From NCBI GenBank assembly GCA_026224825.1, contig JAMFRO010000002.1:1-64000 (forward strand): 64,000 nt of DNA, written 5' to 3'. Positions within the stretch are counted from its first letter, which is position 1; each line of letters opens with the position of its first letter. Below are positions 1 through 8,524 of this stretch, in pieces. Source of the stretch: a bacterium. GTDB lineage: Bacteria > Pseudomonadota > Alphaproteobacteria > Acetobacterales > Acetobacteraceae. The notes under the pieces were generated by a model. It made no database searches. It was not told the DNA's origin and saw only the letters and a list, made by a program, of their open reading frames with translations. A program made the position numbers and the translations under genes.

Positions 1-125
1 CCGATCGGGTTCTCAATGCTCGTGCCGCCCGAAAGGCTGACATAGGGGCCAGTAACCGGCTGGGCATGAGCCGCAATCGGTAAGGCAAGGCAGGTAGCGG
101 CAGCAAGTGCCAGGCGCAGCTTCAT
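1..125 (-). CDS. Outer-membrane protein, N-terminal fragment (OmpA/beta-barrel type)
   Basis: Only the first 41 or so codons are inside the window; the gene runs off the left edge. The start has basic residues (MKLR), then an alanine/leucine-rich hydrophobic core and a probable signal peptidase I site after AHA (residues 18-20), so the protein is exported. The mature start QPVTGPYVSLSGG resembles the first beta strand of OmpA-family or small porin-like barrels of Acetobacteraceae. The family call is inference from this short stretch; the signal peptide is clear. Confidence 0.6.
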   Translation of the reverse strand, partial: MKLRLALAAATCLALPIAAHAQPVTGPYVSLSGGTSIENPI

Positions 126-454
126 GTCGTCTCTCCGTTGGTAAGTTGCCGATCAGATTAGGGGATGCACCGCAATTTTAACAACCTGTTCTTCGTATTT
201 TGCAACCACCCGTGGCTTTTTGGAGACAGTATGGGCCGATAGAGCCTTCAAACCACCGGAAAAAGGGGTTTTGCACCGGCTGAAGCGGGGCTGAAGCGGG
301 GCTAAAGCGGGGTTTGCCGGCAAAGCGGCCGCTGTTTTCGCGCTATGGGCGGTGCCTGGACTCGGTGGGCGGCGCATTTGCCGGCGCAAAGGTGGCGATT
401 TTTCTGCCGGCCGATGCCCTTGAAGTTCTTTGCCCAACGCCTACGGCGGGTCTC
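126..454. other. Intergenic stretch without a convincing gene
   Basis: About 330 bases lie between the outer-membrane gene start and a large palindrome. Open frames exist on both strands but are arginine/proline-rich and show no family resemblance. The stretch should contain the promoter of the outer-membrane gene (minus strand); I see no convincing -35/-10 pair. It contains the 11-nt triple repeat listed separately. Confidence 0.5.
280..312. repeat. 11-nt tandem repeat, three units
   Basis: The unit CTGAAGCGGGG occurs at 280-290 and 291-301, and as CTAAAGCGGGG at 302-312. One substitution separates the third unit. It lies in non-coding DNA; no function is apparent. Confidence 0.8.
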
Positions 455-598
455 TAGAGAGAGTTTGAGAAGCCTCTCTGGCGGCCGTATAGTGGTGATT
501 TTCGAGCACCGGAGCGGAGCGTACTTAAGTACGTGAGCACCGGCGCGCAGAAAATCGCCGCTAGACGGCCGCCAGAGAGGCTTCTCAAACTCTCTCTA
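455..598. repeat. 144-bp palindromic element with 34-bp perfect inverted arms
   Basis: The arm at 455-488 is the exact reverse complement of 565-598. Inside, shorter arms (GATTTTC near 495-502, GAAAATC near 550-556) and a central GTACTTAAGTAC palindrome extend the fold. The right arm ends in the TAG stop of cofC (596-598, minus strand), so the element either inserted into or evolved with the end of that gene. It could act as a bidirectional terminator or be a miniature mobile element. No target duplication was found. Confidence 0.8.
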
Positions 599-1192
599 CG
601 GGGCTGGTTCAGGCGGGATAAGGCCGGGGTGTGCGCGCAGATCCTCCGGCGTGTCCAGGTCGAACGCCAGGCCGGGGCGCGAGACGATGCGCGGGGTGAT
701 GTTATGACGCGCGGCTTGCGCGCAGTGCAGCGCAAAACTGTTTTCGCCAAAGCGGTAGGGGATGCAGGCGGCGGGGCTGGTAAGCAGCGCGTTGGTGCCC
801 AGCCCCGCCCGGTCCGGCGCGATGGTGACTTCGGCCGGCTCGGCCAGCAAAGCGTACAGGTCGTCCGGGGTGAGATCCGGCAGGTCCGTGCTGATGGCCA
901 GCAGCCCCCCGGTGAGGCTGGGGAAGTCGGCTGCCTGGTGCAGGGCCAGGTTTAGCTCCTCGCCACGCTCAGTGAGGGCCTGCGCGCCCACGGCGGCGGC
1001 GATGCCGAGCAGGGTGGTATCACGGCTGATCACCAGCACGCGCTCCGGGGGGAAAACCGCGCAGACGATGCCCAGTGTGCGGCGGAAGAGATAATGATTG
1101 AGATGGATGCGCTGGGCCAGAGTGAGCGCTTCCGCCAGGCGCGATTTGCCTTCTTCCGCCGGTTTCGCCGGGATCACGGCCCAGATTTTCAT
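596..1192 (-). CDS. cofC: 2-phospho-L-lactate (or phosphoenolpyruvate) guanylyltransferase, F420 biosynthesis
   Basis: This 198-residue protein matches the CofC/FbiD family in length and motifs. It has an N-terminal nucleotidyltransferase signature (IPAKPAEEGKSRL, residues 7-19) and a central acidic site (STDLPDL, near residues 100-106). CofC activates the three-carbon phospho-acid with GTP, producing the dinucleotide used by CofD. Its ATG overlaps the TGA of cofD (ATGA), so it is the last gene of the F420 operon. Its stop codon lies in the 34-bp arm of the palindrome at 455-598. Whether the substrate is 2-phospholactate, PEP or 3-phosphoglycerate cannot be decided from sequence by eye. Confidence 0.92.
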   Translation of the reverse strand: MKIWAVIPAKPAEEGKSRLAEALTLAQRIHLNHYLFRRTLGIVCAVFPPERVLVISRDTTLLGIAAAVGAQALTERGEELNLALHQAADFPSLTGGLLAISTDLPDLTPDDLYALLAEPAEVTIAPDRAGLGTNALLTSPAACIPYRFGENSFALHCAQAARHNITPRIVSRPGLAFDLDTPEDLRAHPGLIPPEPAP

Positions 1193-2115
1193 GCCTGGCG
1201 CAGGCGCTCGAGATAAGAGAGGGCTTCGCGGGCCAGGCGCTCGCGATCGGCGATGTCACGCATCAACGTGGCGGTGACGAGGCATTCGCCGAACGCCTCC
1301 GCGCTGTCGGCCTGGTCGATGATCAGCCCGTCGATAAGGCCGTGGTAGTGCTGGGCGATGGCGCGGGGGGTGGTGTCGAGCTTCAGCTCGGCCATGATTT
1401 TGGCCGCCGGGCCTTTGACCGCTTTGCCGCCGATGAGGGGGGAGATAGCGATGCAAGGGGCTTTTCGCCCCTGCAGCCACGGGCGGATGCCGGGGATGGC
1501 GAGGATGGGGTCGATGCTGAGGAACGGGTTGGAGGGGCAGATGATGATGCCGGTGACCTCGTCCGACGTCATGAGCTTTATCAGGGCCGGGCTCGGGGTG
1601 GCTTCTTCCACGCCTGCGAATTCCAGGCTGGCGAGGCTGGGGGCACAGTGCAGGCGGACGAAATAGTCCTGGAAGGGGAGCGCGCCTTGGTCCGTGTGGA
1701 CGATGGTGCGGATGGGGTCGTCCGACATCGGCACGATGTGCTGGGTGATGCCGAGGCGGGCGGCGAAATCCGCTGTTATTGTGGATAGGGTGTCGCCGGC
1801 AGCCAGGCGGCGGGTGCGCTCGATGTGGGTGGCGAGGTCTTTGTCGCCCAAAGCGAACCAGTTTTCGCCGCCGAGGCGGCCGAGGGCTTCCATGGCGTGG
1901 AAACTCTCATCCTTAAGGCCCCAGCCGCGTTCCTGGTCGGCCAGTTCGGAGAGTGTGTAGAGGACAGTGTCGGGGTCGGGGCTGATGTGCAGGCCGAGGT
2001 GGGTGAAATCATCGCCGGTGTTGACGACCACGGTGAGTTCGCCGGGCGGCAGGACGCGGGCGAGGCCGTGGGCCAGGCGTGCGCCCCCTACCCCGCCCGC
2101 CAAAGCGATGATCAT
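1189..2115 (-). CDS. cofD: 2-phospho-L-lactate transferase (CofD/FbiA), F420 biosynthesis
   Basis: The 308-residue product has the CofD hallmark start [17 protein letters not shown] (nucleotide-binding glycine loop, residues 2-18), VVNTGDDF (30-37) and [13 protein letters not shown] (43-55). CofD transfers the phospholactyl or phosphoenolpyruvyl group to Fo, giving F420-0 or dehydro-F420-0. It overlaps fbiC upstream and cofC downstream by ATGA junctions, indicating translational coupling. Length is typical for the family. Confidence 0.95.
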   Translation of the reverse strand: MIIALAGGVGGARLAHGLARVLPPGELTVVVNTGDDFTHLGLHISPDPDTVLYTLSELADQERGWGLKDESFHAMEALGRLGGENWFALGDKDLATHIERTRRLAAGDTLSTITADFAARLGITQHIVPMSDDPIRTIVHTDQGALPFQDYFVRLHCAPSLASLEFAGVEEATPSPALIKLMTSDEVTGIIICPSNPFLSIDPILAIPGIRPWLQGRKAPCIAISPLIGGKAVKGPAAKIMAELKLDTTPRAIAQHYHGLIDGLIIDQADSAEAFGECLVTATLMRDIADRERLAREALSYLERLRQA

Positions 2116-4478
2116 TGTGCGGCGGCTTTCGATTTGAAGCGGGGTTTTGTGAGGATGATGGGGGTGAGTTCGGCGGCGCCGAAGGCACGGGCACGCTGGC
2201 TGGCGGAGGCGTCGCCGTAGAGGGTGTTGCGCATGCGCGGCGTGCGGCCGGCGGCGAGGATGAGGGCTTCCATGCCCTCGGGCTCCAGCTCCTGGCCGTG
2301 GGACGCACCGGCAGCACGGGAGATGCTCTCGTTCATCAATGTGCCGCCCATGTCGTTGGCGCCGCTGTTGAGGGATTGAGCCGCACCTTCGAGGCCGAGT
2401 TTGACCCAGGACACCTGGATGTTGGGGATGACCGGGTTGAGGACCAGACGCGAGACGGCGTGCATGAGCACTGCCTCGCGGTAGGTGGGGCCCTGGCGGG
2501 CGCCGGGCTTGCGGTAGAGCGGGGCTTCCATGTGGACGAAGGGGAGCGGCACGAATTCGGTGATGCCGCCGGTGCGGGTTTGCAGGGTGCGCAGGCGGAG
2601 GAGGTGGCGGGCCCAGTGTTTGGGCTGCTCGATATGGCCGAACATGATGGTGGAGGTGGTGCGCAGGCCGACCTCATGGGCGGCTTGGATGATCTCCAGC
2701 CATTCGGCGGTGTTGAGTTTGTCGGGGCACAGCTCGGCGCGCACCTCGTCGTCGAGGATTTCCGCTGCGGTGCCGGGGAGGCTGGAGAGGCCGGCTTCGC
2801 GGAGTTTTTCGAGGTAGCTGTGGAGCGACAGGCCCAGGGTGCGGGCGCCGTGCTGGATTTCCAGCGGCGAGAAGGCGTGGATGTGCATTTGCGGCACGGC
2901 TTGTTTTACGGTGCGGCAGAGGGCGAGATAGGTGTCGCCGGTATAGTCGGGGTGGATGCCGCCTTGCATGCACACCTCCGTGCCGCCGCGTGCCCAGGCT
3001 TCCTCGGTGCGGCGGGAGACTTCTTCCAGGTCCAGATCGTAGGCGGGGCCGCGCAGGTCTTCGTGGGATTTGCCCTTGGAGAAGGCGCAGAAGCGGCAGT
3101 GGTAGCCGCAGATGTTGGTGTAGTTGATGTTGCGGGTGACGACGTAGCTGACGGTGTCGCCGTTGGTTTTCTGGCGGAGCGTGTCGGCGCGGGCGCAGAC
3201 TTCCTCGAATTCCGCGCCACGGGCGGCGAACAGGCGGGTGATGTCGTCTTCTTTAAGGGTGTCGCCTTGTTCGGCAGCGCTTATGGCGGCGGTAAGCCGG
3301 GCGTCGGGGATGATGTCTGGGATATAGGCCGGGGCCGGAGCAGAATTTTGGCTGCCGGGGCACCAGTTTTCGGTCCGGGCAAAGCCGTCGCTATCGGCGC
3401 TGCGCAGGGTGGGGGCGATTAGGTTTGTATCCAGCCATTGCGCGCGGGCCGCCAGGTATTGCGGGTAGAGCGGCAGGCGTTGGACCAGGAGCTTACCTTG
3501 GGCGGCGGTTTCCTCGGCCAGGGATTGGATGTGCGGCCAGGGGGCTTCGGGGTTTACGTGGTCGATGGTGACGGGAGAGATGCCGCCCCAGTCGTTGATG
3601 CCGGCGGCGATGAGCTGGGGGTAGGTTTTATCTGAGAGATTGGGCGGGGCCTGGATGGTGATCTCGGGCGCACAGATCAGGCGGGCGGCGGCGATGGTCC
3701 AGAGCAGGTCTTCGAGGTCCGGCTCGGGGGCGGATTTCATGCGCGTGTCGGTTTTGGCGCGGAAATTCTGGACGATGACTTCCTGGATATGGCCGTGGCG
3801 GCTGTGGGAATCGTTGATGGCGTGCAGGGCTTGCAGGCGCTCTTCGCGCGTCTCGCCTATGCCGATAAGGATGCCGGTGGTGAAGGGAATCTGCTCCTCA
3901 CCCGCGCGCTCCAATGTTTCTAGGCGGGCGGCTGGGTGTTTATCCGGAGAACCGTAATGCGGGCCGCCGGGTTCGCACAGGCGGGGGGAAATGCTTTCCA
4001 GCATCATGCCTTGGGAGACGGAGACACGGCGGAGTTGGGCCAGTTCCGCGGCGGTGAGGGTGCCGGGGTTGGCGTGGGGGAGTAATCCCGTTTCCTCCAG
4101 TACCGCCTGGCACATTTCGGCGAGGTAGCTGATGGTGGTTTCATGGCCGAGTGCGGCAAGGGCTTCGCGGGCGGCGCGGTAGCGGAGTTCCGGGCGCTCG
4201 CCGAGGGTGAAGAGGGCTTCCGTGCAGCCGGCTGCGGCCCCTGCCCTGGCGATGGTTAAAACTTCGTCGCGGGAGAGGAAAATGGGCTCACCGGCTTTGG
4301 GGGGCTTGGCGAAGGTGCAGTAGGCGCAGACATCGCGGCACAGATAGGTGAGCGGGATGAAGACTTTGCGGGAGTAGGTTTGGATATTGCCGTATTGTAC
4401 GTCGCGTTTGGCCGCCGCCTGCGCCATGAGCGTGGGCAGGGGTGACGTTATTAGATGTTCGTCAGTCAATGAGGCCAT
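2112..4478 (-). CDS. fbiC: 7,8-didemethyl-8-hydroxy-5-deazariboflavin (Fo) synthase, CofG-CofH fusion
   Basis: A 788-residue protein with two radical-SAM halves. The CofG half has CRDVCAYC (Cys47, 51, 54) and the CofH half has CGYHCRFC (Cys457, 461, 464). Together they make the deazaflavin chromophore Fo from tyrosine and 5-amino-6-ribitylaminouracil. The fused form is the bacterial (FbiC) arrangement; in most archaea the halves are separate. I chose the ATG at 4478 because AAAGG lies 8 nt upstream; an ATG at 4484 is also possible. An open frame extends to 5147 but overlaps the upstream gene and is proline/serine nonsense. The gene starts 22 nt after the Fno-CofE gene. Confidence 0.95.
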   Translation of the reverse strand: MASLTDEHLITSPLPTLMAQAAAKRDVQYGNIQTYSRKVFIPLTYLCRDVCAYCTFAKPPKAGEPIFLSRDEVLTIARAGAAAGCTEALFTLGERPELRYRAAREALAALGHETTISYLAEMCQAVLEETGLLPHANPGTLTAAELAQLRRVSVSQGMMLESISPRLCEPGGPHYGSPDKHPAARLETLERAGEEQIPFTTGILIGIGETREERLQALHAINDSHSRHGHIQEVIVQNFRAKTDTRMKSAPEPDLEDLLWTIAAARLICAPEITIQAPPNLSDKTYPQLIAAGINDWGGISPVTIDHVNPEAPWPHIQSLAEETAAQGKLLVQRLPLYPQYLAARAQWLDTNLIAPTLRSADSDGFARTENWCPGSQNSAPAPAYIPDIIPDARLTAAISAAEQGDTLKEDDITRLFAARGAEFEEVCARADTLRQKTNGDTVSYVVTRNINYTNICGYHCRFCAFSKGKSHEDLRGPAYDLDLEEVSRRTEEAWARGGTEVCMQGGIHPDYTGDTYLALCRTVKQAVPQMHIHAFSPLEIQHGARTLGLSLHSYLEKLREAGLSSLPGTAAEILDDEVRAELCPDKLNTAEWLEIIQAAHEVGLRTTSTIMFGHIEQPKHWARHLLRLRTLQTRTGGITEFVPLPFVHMEAPLYRKPGARQGPTYREAVLMHAVSRLVLNPVIPNIQVSWVKLGLEGAAQSLNSGANDMGGTLMNESISRAAGASHGQELEPEGMEALILAAGRTPRMRNTLYGDASASQRARAFGAAELTPIILTKPRFKSKAAAQ

Positions 4479-4500
4479 ATTCATCACCTTTGCCCCGGTT

Positions 4501-5928
4501 TTACGGGAACAGATCCTCGGAGGCGGGGCGCAGGCTGGTGCCGATGCCGCCGGTCTCCGCGCGAACATATGCCGCATTGCGGATGATGGCGACAGGCGTG
4601 GATTCCGCGCCCTCGCCGATGACCAGAGAGGCGGCGGCGGCCAGCTCGTCGGCGCGGGCGACGATGGTGGCTTGGAGGGTGCGGCCGTAGAGATCGGTCT
4701 CGCCCCGGCGGTCCGTGAGCGGGGCGATGCCGGCGACCCCGATGGCGGTGCCGGTGGTGCCGAGGCGCCAGGCGCGGCCGAGGGAGTCGCTGATGATGAT
4801 GGCGATGTTGGCGCCGTAGGTTTTGCCGATTGTGGCGCGCAGGGCGGCGGCGCTGGCGTCTGGGTTTTCGGGCCAGAGCAGGACGGTTTCGGCATCGGTG
4901 CTGTCGACGTTGGAGGCATCGATGCCGGCGTTGGCGGCGACGGTGCCGAGGCGGTGGCGGGTGATGATGACGCCGGGTTTGGCGCGCAGGATGTTGGCGG
5001 ATTCACGCAGGATGAGTTCCGCCACGGCGGGGGGTTTGCCACTGGCGGCGGCGAGGGCCTGGGCTTCGTCGGAGGGGGTGACATCGGCGAGGCGGACCGC
5101 CCTGCCCTCGGCCTTTGAGACGATTTTTTGCGCCACGACGAGGACATCGCCTTCGTATAGCAGTTCGCCTTGGGCGCGGAGGGCCAGGGTTATGGCGGCG
5201 GCCAGGTCGTCGCCGGATTGGAAGAGGGGCAGGCCCTGGACGGGGATGATCTGGACGGGTTTTGCGGTGGGCTTGTCACCTTTGGGGTCCCCGGTGATGC
5301 GGATGCCGGCGTGGCTGAAATAGCGGCGGTTTAGTTGGATGAGAACCGAGGTCAGGGCTTCTGACGCTGCCGAGTTGGCCAGGGGGCCGGCGTGGTAGCC
5401 GCGTAGGCCGAGGTCGGCGATGAGGGCGATGACCGTGTCGGCTGTGTCTTTCTTATCGGCGGCGACCAGCACGTCGGCCTCGATGTGTTCGGCATGGCTG
5501 AGTTTTTCGGCGCTCACTGTCTGCATGGCGGAGGCGACTTGCGCTTCGTCGCCTAGGAGGGCCTGGACTTCCACCGCGGCACTGCCGCCGGGCGGGAGCT
5601 GGACGGTGCCGACTTTGGGCGGTTTTAGCGGGGCTGTGGTGTCGATGACGATTTTGCCGGTGACCTTGCCTTTGATAGCTTCCACTGTGGGAACCTGGCT
5701 GGCGTAGGGGACGGCTAAAACGACGATTTCGGCTTTGGCGGCGGCATCGCCTAGGGCTGCGCCGTGGATTTCGAGGCCGGGGGTCTCTTCCAGCAGAGCG
5801 GTGGCGGCGGCTTGTGCTTTGGCGGCATCCCGCGAGCCGATCCAGACTTCGTGGCCGGCTTGCGCCCAGCGGCGGGCCAAAGCGCCGCCTAGAGATCCGG
5901 TGCCACCAAGCACGGCTATGATCGTCAT
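4501..5928 (-). CDS. Fusion of F420-dependent NADP reductase (Fno/NpdG) and F420-0:gamma-glutamyl ligase (CofE)
   Basis: The 475-residue protein has two parts. Residues 1-212 form an NADPH:F420 oxidoreductase: Rossmann start [21 protein letters not shown] for the NADP phosphate (32-34), and the conserved end [14 protein letters not shown]...AGIRITG. Residues about 226-475 are CofE: start [20 protein letters not shown], then [27 protein letters not shown] and [14 protein letters not shown]. CofE adds glutamates to F420-0; Fno reduces F420 with NADPH. One polypeptide thus finishes and charges the cofactor. The ATG at 5928 has GGAGAG 5 nt upstream. It is the first gene of the F420 operon. No nitroreductase-like FbiB C-terminal domain is present. 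Confidence 0.93.
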   Translation of the reverse strand: MTIIAVLGGTGSLGGALARRWAQAGHEVWIGSRDAAKAQAAATALLEETPGLEIHGAALGDAAAKAEIVVLAVPYASQVPTVEAIKGKVTGKIVIDTTAPLKPPKVGTVQLPPGGSAAVEVQALLGDEAQVASAMQTVSAEKLSHAEHIEADVLVAADKKDTADTVIALIADLGLRGYHAGPLANSAASEALTSVLIQLNRRYFSHAGIRITGDPKGDKPTAKPVQIIPVQGLPLFQSGDDLAAAITLALRAQGELLYEGDVLVVAQKIVSKAEGRAVRLADVTPSDEAQALAAASGKPPAVAELILRESANILRAKPGVIITRHRLGTVAANAGIDASNVDSTDAETVLLWPENPDASAAALRATIGKTYGANIAIIISDSLGRAWRLGTTGTAIGVAGIAPLTDRRGETDLYGRTLQATIVARADELAAAASLVIGEGAESTPVAIIRNAAYVRAETGGIGTSLRPASEDLFP

Positions 5929-5977
5929 TTGTCTCTCCGCCCTTCGCACCGCTCTATATGGGGTGCCTTTAATGAAA

Positions 5978-6005
5978 TAGGCCCGCGTATGGCGGGCCTA
6001 TTCGT
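5978..6005 (-). terminator. Hairpin terminator after the acyl-CoA dehydrogenase gene
   Basis: TAGGCCCGC (5978-5986) pairs with GCGGGCCTA (5992-6000). On the minus strand the stem is followed by TTTCATT. It lies between the end of the acyl-CoA dehydrogenase gene and the start of the F420 operon, both on the minus strand, so it probably separates the two transcripts. Confidence 0.6.
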
Positions 6006-6051
6006 TATCCACCCTCGGCTGCTGTTGGGCAAGCCGGTGCTGATGAGGGTG

Positions 6052-7218
6052 TTAGTATGATTTCGGCAGGTCGAGGACTTTTTCGGCCAGGAAGTTGAGG
6101 ATCATGTGCGGGCTGATGGGGGCGGTGCGGGGGATGAGCACTTCGCGCAGCAGGCGCTCGACATGGTATTCCTGGGCGTAGCCCATGCCGCCGAGGGTGA
6201 GCATGGCGGTGTGGCAGGCTTCGAAGGCGAATTCGGCGGCGAGGTATTTGCCGGCGTTGGCTTCCACGGCGCAGTCCAGGCCTTGGTCGAACAGGGATGC
6301 TGCTTTGAAGACCATGAGGTTGGCGGCTTCGAGTTGGGCCCAGCATTTGGCGAGCGGGTGCTGGATGCCCTGGTTCATGCCGATGGGGCGGTTGAAGACG
6401 ATGCGCTCCTTGGCATAACGCGCGGCGCGGGCGATGGCGGCGCGGCCGATGCCGACGGACTCGGCCCCGATGAGGATGCGCTCCGGGTTCATGCCGTGCA
6501 GGATGATTTTGAAACCATCGCCCTCGGCGCCGATGCGGTCTTCCTCGGGGATGAAGAGATCGGTGATGAACAGCATGTTGGAGTCGACGGCGTGGCGGCC
6601 CATTTTATGGATGAGGCGGACGTCGATTTTTGTGCGGTCGAGGTCGGTGTAGAAGAGCGAGAGGCCTTGGGTTTTCTTGGTGATTTTATCCAGCGGCGTG
6701 GTACGGGCCAGGAGCAGCATTTTGTTTGCTACCTGCGCCGTGGAGATCCAGATTTTTTCGCCGTTGACCAAATAGCCGCCTTCGACTTTGTCGGCGCGGG
6801 TTTTCAGCTCGGTGGTGTTGAGGCCGGCGTTGGGTTCGGTGACGGCGAAGCAGACGCGATCACGGCCTTCCACGACGGGCGGGAGCATGCGTTGCTTTTG
6901 CGCTTCCGTGCCGAACAGGCAGACGGGTTGCAGGCTGAAGACGGGCATGTGGACGGCGGAGGCGCCGGACATGCCGGCGCCGGATTCGGCGATGGCTTGC
7001 ATCATGAGCGCGGCTTCGGTGATGCCGAGGCCGGAGCCGCCGAATTCGGTGGGGGTGGCGATGCCGAGCCAGCCGGCATCGACCAGGGATTTGTAAAAGT
7101 CGTGGGGGAATTCGGCTGAGCGGTCATGCTCCAGCCAGTATTCGGGCGAGAATTGCGCGCAATGTTTCAGGATCGCGTCGCGGATGGTTTGTTGTTCTTC
7201 TGAAAGGGAGAAATCCAC
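6052..7218 (-). CDS. Acyl-CoA dehydrogenase family protein
   Basis: A 388-residue FAD flavoprotein of the acyl-CoA dehydrogenase superfamily. It has the N-terminal helix (FSLSEEQQTIRDAI), FAD-binding CFAVTEPNAGLNTTELKTRA, GEKIWISTAQVANKML, and the C-terminal signature TLGGMGYAQEYHVERLLREV. I chose the GTG at 7218 because AAGAGG lies 5 nt upstream and the family start begins there; codons further upstream are repeat-derived. It follows a CaiB-type CoA transferase gene, so the pair may activate and then desaturate an acyl-CoA substrate. Substrate unknown. Confidence 0.88.
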   Translation of the reverse strand: MDFSLSEEQQTIRDAILKHCAQFSPEYWLEHDRSAEFPHDFYKSLVDAGWLGIATPTEFGGSGLGITEAALMMQAIAESGAGMSGASAVHMPVFSLQPVCLFGTEAQKQRMLPPVVEGRDRVCFAVTEPNAGLNTTELKTRADKVEGGYLVNGEKIWISTAQVANKMLLLARTTPLDKITKKTQGLSLFYTDLDRTKIDVRLIHKMGRHAVDSNMLFITDLFIPEEDRIGAEGDGFKIILHGMNPERILIGAESVGIGRAAIARAARYAKERIVFNRPIGMNQGIQHPLAKCWAQLEAANLMVFKAASLFDQGLDCAVEANAGKYLAAEFAFEACHTAMLTLGGMGYAQEYHVERLLREVLIPRTAPISPHMILNFLAEKVLDLPKSY

Positions 7219-7262
7219 TGGGGCCTCTTGGACGGTTGAAGGCGGGGTGATGGGAGTGAGGA

Positions 7263-7286
7263 GATCCCCGCTTTCGCGGGGATGAC
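7263..7286. repeat. Short palindromic repeat, ATCCCCGC type (copy 1)
   Basis: ATCCCCGCTTTCGCGGGGAT is flanked by G and GAC. Further copies are at 11679 and 27471, with a variant at 29051. It sits in the 112-nt gap between the CoA transferase and acyl-CoA dehydrogenase genes. This is a REP-type extragenic palindrome. Confidence 0.75.
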
Positions 7287-7330
7287 GGTGGGGGGCGGGG
7301 GTGACGGTGGGAGGCGGGGAGGACGGGGGG

Positions 7331-8518
7331 TTAGAGGATGCTGGCTTCGGCCGGGGCCGTTTCGGGGATGAGGCGCGGAGGGCGGCCGAATTCGGCCAGG
7401 ATTTCATCCGTGTGTTCGCCTAGTTTGGGGGCGAAGCCGGTGACTTCGCCTTGGGTGGCGGACATCCAGGTGGGTACGCCGGGGAAGCGGACGGGGCCGT
7501 ATTCGGTGTCTATGGTTTGGAAGAAGCCGACAGCGTTGAGGTGCTCGTTGTCGAATAATTCGCCGGGGGTGCGGATGGGGGCGGAGGGGATGTCCAGGCT
7601 GCGGAACAGGTCTAGCCATTCCTGCGTGGTACGCTCCTTCAGCGTGTTGCCGACGAGGTGGTAGACTGTGTCTATCTGTTTGGCGCGCTGTTCCAGCGTG
7701 GCGAAATGCGGGCCGGCCCAGTCTGGTTTTACGGCGTTGACGAAGGCGTTCCATTGCTTGTCGTTATAGACCAGCACGGCGATGTAGCCGTCCTTCGTGG
7801 GATACGGTTTGCGATTGGGGGCGACGGCGCGGGGGTAGTAAGCCTCGCTTAAGGGGGGCGAGAACATCGCACCATTGGCGTGTTCGACCAGCATGAAGGA
7901 CGCCATGGTTTCGAACATGCCGATCTCGATCTCCTGGCCTTCGCCGGTGCGCTGGCGGTGAAACAAGGCCATGGAGGTGGCGTAGAGGGCGGTGAGGCCG
8001 GCGACTTTATCGGCCACGATGGTGCCGACGTAATTGGGCTCGCCGGTGAGCTTCTGCTGCACGGCGACAAAGCCGCAATCGGCCTGGATCACGTCGTCAT
8101 AGGCGGTGAGATCGCGGTCCGGCCCACGGCGGCTGTAGCCGTAGCAATTGGTGTAGATGATTTTGGGGTTGATGGCGGAGACATCGGCATAAGAGAAGCC
8201 GAGTTTGCCGATGGCCTTGGCGCGCTGGGAGTGGATGAAGATATCCGCTTTGGCGATGAGGGCGCGCAGGGTGTTTTTATCTTCCTCAAGGCGAAGATCC
8301 AGCGTAATGCTGCGTTTTCCGCGATTGACGTTGACGAAGACGCCGGCGAGGCCAGGCCCTGGGGCGACGGAGATGAAGCGGGTGTTGTCGCCGGCGGGGG
8401 GTTCAACCTTTATCACGTCAGCGCCCATGTCGGCCATGATCTGGGTGCAATAGGGGCCCATGACCATGGCGGTGAGGTCGATGACGAGCAGGCCGGCGAG
8501 AGGTCCTTTTTTTGCCAT
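7331..8518 (-). CDS. CaiB/BaiF family (class III) CoA transferase
   Basis: The 395-residue protein shows the class III CoA-transferase fold markers: start LLVIDLTAMVMGPYCTQIMADMGADVIKVEPP (residues 10-41), GKRSITLDL (67-75), and the segment TAYDDVIQADCGF, which carries the catalytic aspartate of the family. Such enzymes exchange CoA between an acyl-CoA donor and a carboxylic acid. It lies 6 nt after the LLM gene and upstream of the acyl-CoA dehydrogenase, on the same strand, suggesting one operon. The substrate acid is not predictable. Confidence 0.9.
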   Translation of the reverse strand: MAKKGPLAGLLVIDLTAMVMGPYCTQIMADMGADVIKVEPPAGDNTRFISVAPGPGLAGVFVNVNRGKRSITLDLRLEEDKNTLRALIAKADIFIHSQRAKAIGKLGFSYADVSAINPKIIYTNCYGYSRRGPDRDLTAYDDVIQADCGFVAVQQKLTGEPNYVGTIVADKVAGLTALYATSMALFHRQRTGEGQEIEIGMFETMASFMLVEHANGAMFSPPLSEAYYPRAVAPNRKPYPTKDGYIAVLVYNDKQWNAFVNAVKPDWAGPHFATLEQRAKQIDTVYHLVGNTLKERTTQEWLDLFRSLDIPSAPIRTPGELFDNEHLNAVGFFQTIDTEYGPVRFPGVPTWMSATQGEVTGFAPKLGEHTDEILAEFGRPPRLIPETAPAEASIL

Positions 8519-8524
8519 TTTTAA

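Noticed and set aside
455-598. Target-site duplication for the 144-bp palindrome
   Set aside because: Flanks CTACGGCGGG and CTACGGGG look alike but the right one overlaps the arm; no clean duplication.
2115-3422. Long plus-strand open frame (435 codons) opposite fbiC
   Set aside because: Glycine/alanine/valine-rich translation of the antisense strand of a clear radical-SAM gene; such shadows are common in GC-rich DNA.
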